From NCBI GenBank assembly GCA_943704525.1, contig CALSCQ010000433.1:1-20398 (forward strand): 20,398 nt of DNA, in the 5' to 3' direction. The translations under genes and the position numbers were made by a program. Below the pieces are notes generated by a model. That model made no database searches. It was not told the origin of the DNA and was given only the letters and a program-made list of their open reading frames with translations. Origin of the DNA: Pigoraptor vietnamica (taxonomy: Eukaryota; Opisthokonta; Filasterea). The first letter of the stretch is position 1, and each line of letters opens with the position of its first letter. Below, one piece after another: positions 18,367 through 20,398 of this stretch.

Positions 18367-18817
18367 AGAGGGATGGCGCGCGTGCGTCTCTCAACATCTC
18401 CGCGTGGCATGGAGATGTCGCTCGTTTGTACAGATAATTTTTCGCGCGTGCTTAAGCGTGTTTGCTGCGTCTGCCTCTATCTGCGCACCCGCCGCGTGTG
18501 CGTGCGTGTGGCGCTTCGCTGCTCCCTTTGCCGTGTGTTACGGCATCGTTGGCGCAGTCACAGTTGTACATTTAAACTCCGCCGAATCGGCGACCCATTA
18601 ACAGTCATCGCCATTGCTTTTGCATGTCTGTGTGCCGGGTGTGTTGTCTACGGCTCGCTCAGCGTGCCTCCATTCAATCAATGGGCCTTTTGGCGCAAAA
18701 CCGAGAAGAAAAACAGCGCTGCATCGCAACGGCACTGTAGCCACACGACCCTCCATTGAAACTACTACCCTCTATCAAAGGACTAATGGAACAGCGCTGC
18801 GTCAACGGCTTTAGTCG
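18367..18817. other. Convergent 3' intergenic region; no gene seen
   Basis: This lies between the stop of the seven-helix protein (plus) and the stop of the AGGF1-like gene (minus). It contains no convincing frame; short open frames at 18373-18814 have no domain and lack the codon pattern of the neighbours. Both terminators should be here. Confidence 0.5.
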
Positions 18818-20319
18818 CTACATGGGCGGACCCGTCGCCGCACGTGCATACCTCTCGGCCGTCTTGCGAAGCGCCTGCGCCTTGAGCGACAGCGCCGCAG
18901 CGCGCTCCGTCACCGCGGGTTCTGCCGAAGGCGCGCCGAGTCCCGCCCGGTCGTTCCTCGCGGCCACCGCAATGGGCGCCGCCATGCCCTTCCCGCCGGC
19001 GCCAAGCCCCGCCCCCGGCTGCCAGTTCATCGCGACAAGCATCCGGAACCCCTTGTTCTCGCCCGACAGCGGCGTGTCCTGCGTCGCCTGCACTGGCGCG
19101 GACGCCGCAATCGAGTCGAGGCACTCCTCAAACACAGCACGCTCCGACGGCGGAATGCTGCTCGCGTCGTCCGGGTGAAGCCGCCGTCGCTCTGCGGCGC
19201 GGTCGCGGTAGGCCTGCGATGTGTCTGCGGTAGGCGAGGGGCTAGAGTCTGCCAGCAGGTCCCTTCTCAGCCGCTTCTGCTCGCGCCGACGTGCGTCTTC
19301 AAGCGCGCGCTTGCGGACTGCGGTGCCATCACCTCGGCGTCCAGCGCCGTCGTCCGAACTCGCGTCCTCCGACACGTCCGCGTGCGTGCGCATAACGGGT
19401 TCGGACGATATCACGGCAGGCACAGGACGGCCGTCGGGCGCGGGAAGGGCAAACGGCGCAGGCGGCTCGTGCTGCGTCGTCGCCATCGCCTCCAGGTAGT
19501 CACGTGCCGCCGCACCCGCCGTGGTCACGCCCGGCGCCGCGCGGACGTGGAGATGCGTCGTTTCGTCAGCCGAGGGTGGCGACCACCCCGGCCCGCATAG
19601 CTCGCACCCTTCGTGGATGTGCACGCGCAACACGGTCGCGTTCCCTATCCGCAGTTCGTCGCCGTGCGAAAGCGTCCGCCAATCGCTCGCCGTCCTCTCC
19701 GCACTCAGTCGCGACCCGCCCACAAACGTGCCGTGCCGGCTGCCCGCGTCCATGACCTCGTACCGCACACCGCACACCGCCGACAGCGATTCGGCCGCAC
19801 GCGCAGCGGCCTCCGCCACCTGCGCCGCCGACAGAGGCCCATCACCCCCACCACGCGAGGGATCCAATGTTTCATCCGCCTCACCGTCCTCCTTTTCCTC
19901 GCTTTCCGCCCGCAAGACGACGCACCTTACGCGCGCGTGCAGCTTGCTCGCGTCCATCGACGCCACGCGAAGCATCGGCGCGTCGTCCACTTTGTCCCTC
20001 CCTATCACGAGCACGCCGTCCCACGGAACTTCGGCGACCATCGCACCCTCGGCAAGGACATCCGACGCCACGCAGACGAGACGCATCGTGTGCCAAGACT
20101 GCGACGCCTGCGACGACTGGGTTGCGCCGCTGCCAGCGCCGTCTGCGATGTACGGCACAAACTGGCCGGTGCGTGCGTCGCGCGAGTAGTACTGCCCCGC
20201 ATTTCCGTCGTAAAAGAGGGACGTTTTGGGGTCAAAGAAGTACCCGGAGGACGGGTCGTAATAGTAGCCCGTGGAGGCGTCGAAGGCAAGGCCGGGCGGG
20301 TGGGCGGAAGGCGCGGCGG
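18818..20319 (-). CDS. AGGF1-like protein with OCRE, FHA and G-patch domains (5' partial)
   Basis: The frame is open from 20374 to a TAG at 18818 (518 aa if taken whole). Residues below use that numbering. OCRE repeat at about 35-64 (STGYYYDPSSGYFFDP, LFYDGNAGQYY); FHA domain at about 121-252 (VLVIGRD, SKLHARV, VMDAGSRHGTFVGG, LRIGNATVLRVHIHEG), with an acidic, Ala-rich insertion at about 156-198; a basic nuclear-type stretch (KRALEDARRREQKRLRR); and a G-patch from 440 (NKGFRMLVAMNWQPGAGLG). The order OCRE-FHA-G-patch and the HIHEGCELCGPG segment match AGGF1-type proteins, which are associated with pre-mRNA processing. The ATG at 20374 lies in an inverted copy of the gene's own sequence, so it is not trusted. 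A TTGCAG at 20325-20320 could be the acceptor for the true first visible exon (from 20319). The real N-terminus is not in the window. Confidence 0.88.
19843..19911 (-). repeat. Inverted repeat, internal arm (69 bp, perfect)
   Basis: Identical over 69 bases to the reverse complement of 20330-20398. On the minus strand this arm encodes the acidic FHA insertion of the AGGF1-like protein (ESEEKEDGEADETLDPSRGG), which makes it the original copy. Confidence 0.97.
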
Positions 20320-20329
20320 CTGCAATTGA

Positions 20330-20398
20330 GGGCGGAAAGCGAGGAAAAGGAGGACGGTGAGGCGGATGAAACATTGGATCCCTCGCGTGGTGGGGGTG
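20330..20398 (+). repeat. Inverted repeat, edge arm (69 bp, perfect), possible fold-back artefact
   Basis: Reverse complement of 19843-19911 with no mismatch, reaching the last base of the window; it may continue beyond. Its plus strand reads the acidic segment of the AGGF1-like protein. Its minus strand supplies the apparent start codon and first 15 codons of that gene (MFHPPHRPPFPRFPP). The junction at 20330 falls just before an acceptor-like string. Confidence 0.97.

Overview
The window looks like nuclear DNA from a GC-rich, intron-bearing unicellular eukaryote, probably a flagellated protist. Six protein genes can be read by joining exons, and 23 introns can be placed by reading frame and splice sites. 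Nearly all donors have G at position +3 (GTGNG), and 20 of 23 acceptors end in GCAG. The gene set includes an Atg1/ULK autophagy kinase, a MAK/ICK-type ciliary kinase and an AGGF1-type OCRE/FHA/G-patch protein, which is eukaryotic. The ciliary kinase suggests a ciliated cell. I cannot assign a taxon. I see no transposon, retroelement, tRNA, rRNA or CRISPR array.

Layout, left to right: (1) 1-1541, minus: a zinc-binding protein with a long Ser-Pro/Pro-rich tail that runs off the left edge. (2) 1828-3628, minus: a five-exon secreted alpha/beta hydrolase of the secretory-lipase type with a signal peptide and a GPI-signal-like C-terminus. (3) 3629-6061: intergenic, with two weak coding-like fragments and some short repeats. 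(4) 6062-9673, plus: Atg1/ULK kinase, ten exons, including a Tyr-Val-Phe-Ile LIR/AIM motif and the C-terminal tandem-MIT region. (5) 10181-11680, minus: an intronless membrane-anchored CotH-like protein. (6) 12380-15415, minus: an RCK-family kinase (MAK/ICK/LF4-like), six exons, with a 19-nt last exon. (7) 15416-16821: a divergent intergenic region with an AT-rich island and CCAAT boxes. (8) 16822-18366, plus: an unrecognised seven-helix membrane protein, five exons. (9) 18818 to about 20319, minus: the AGGF1-like protein, 5' end missing.

The most striking structural signal is a perfect 69-bp inverted repeat. Bases 20330-20398, at the right edge, are the reverse complement of 19843-19911 inside the AGGF1-like gene. 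The apparent ATG of that gene lies in this inverted copy, so its first 15 codons are antisense sequence. This may be an assembly or amplification fold-back at a contig end.

The genes do not form a pathway. They look like ordinary neighbours in a compact genome. I found no convincing new multi-gene system.
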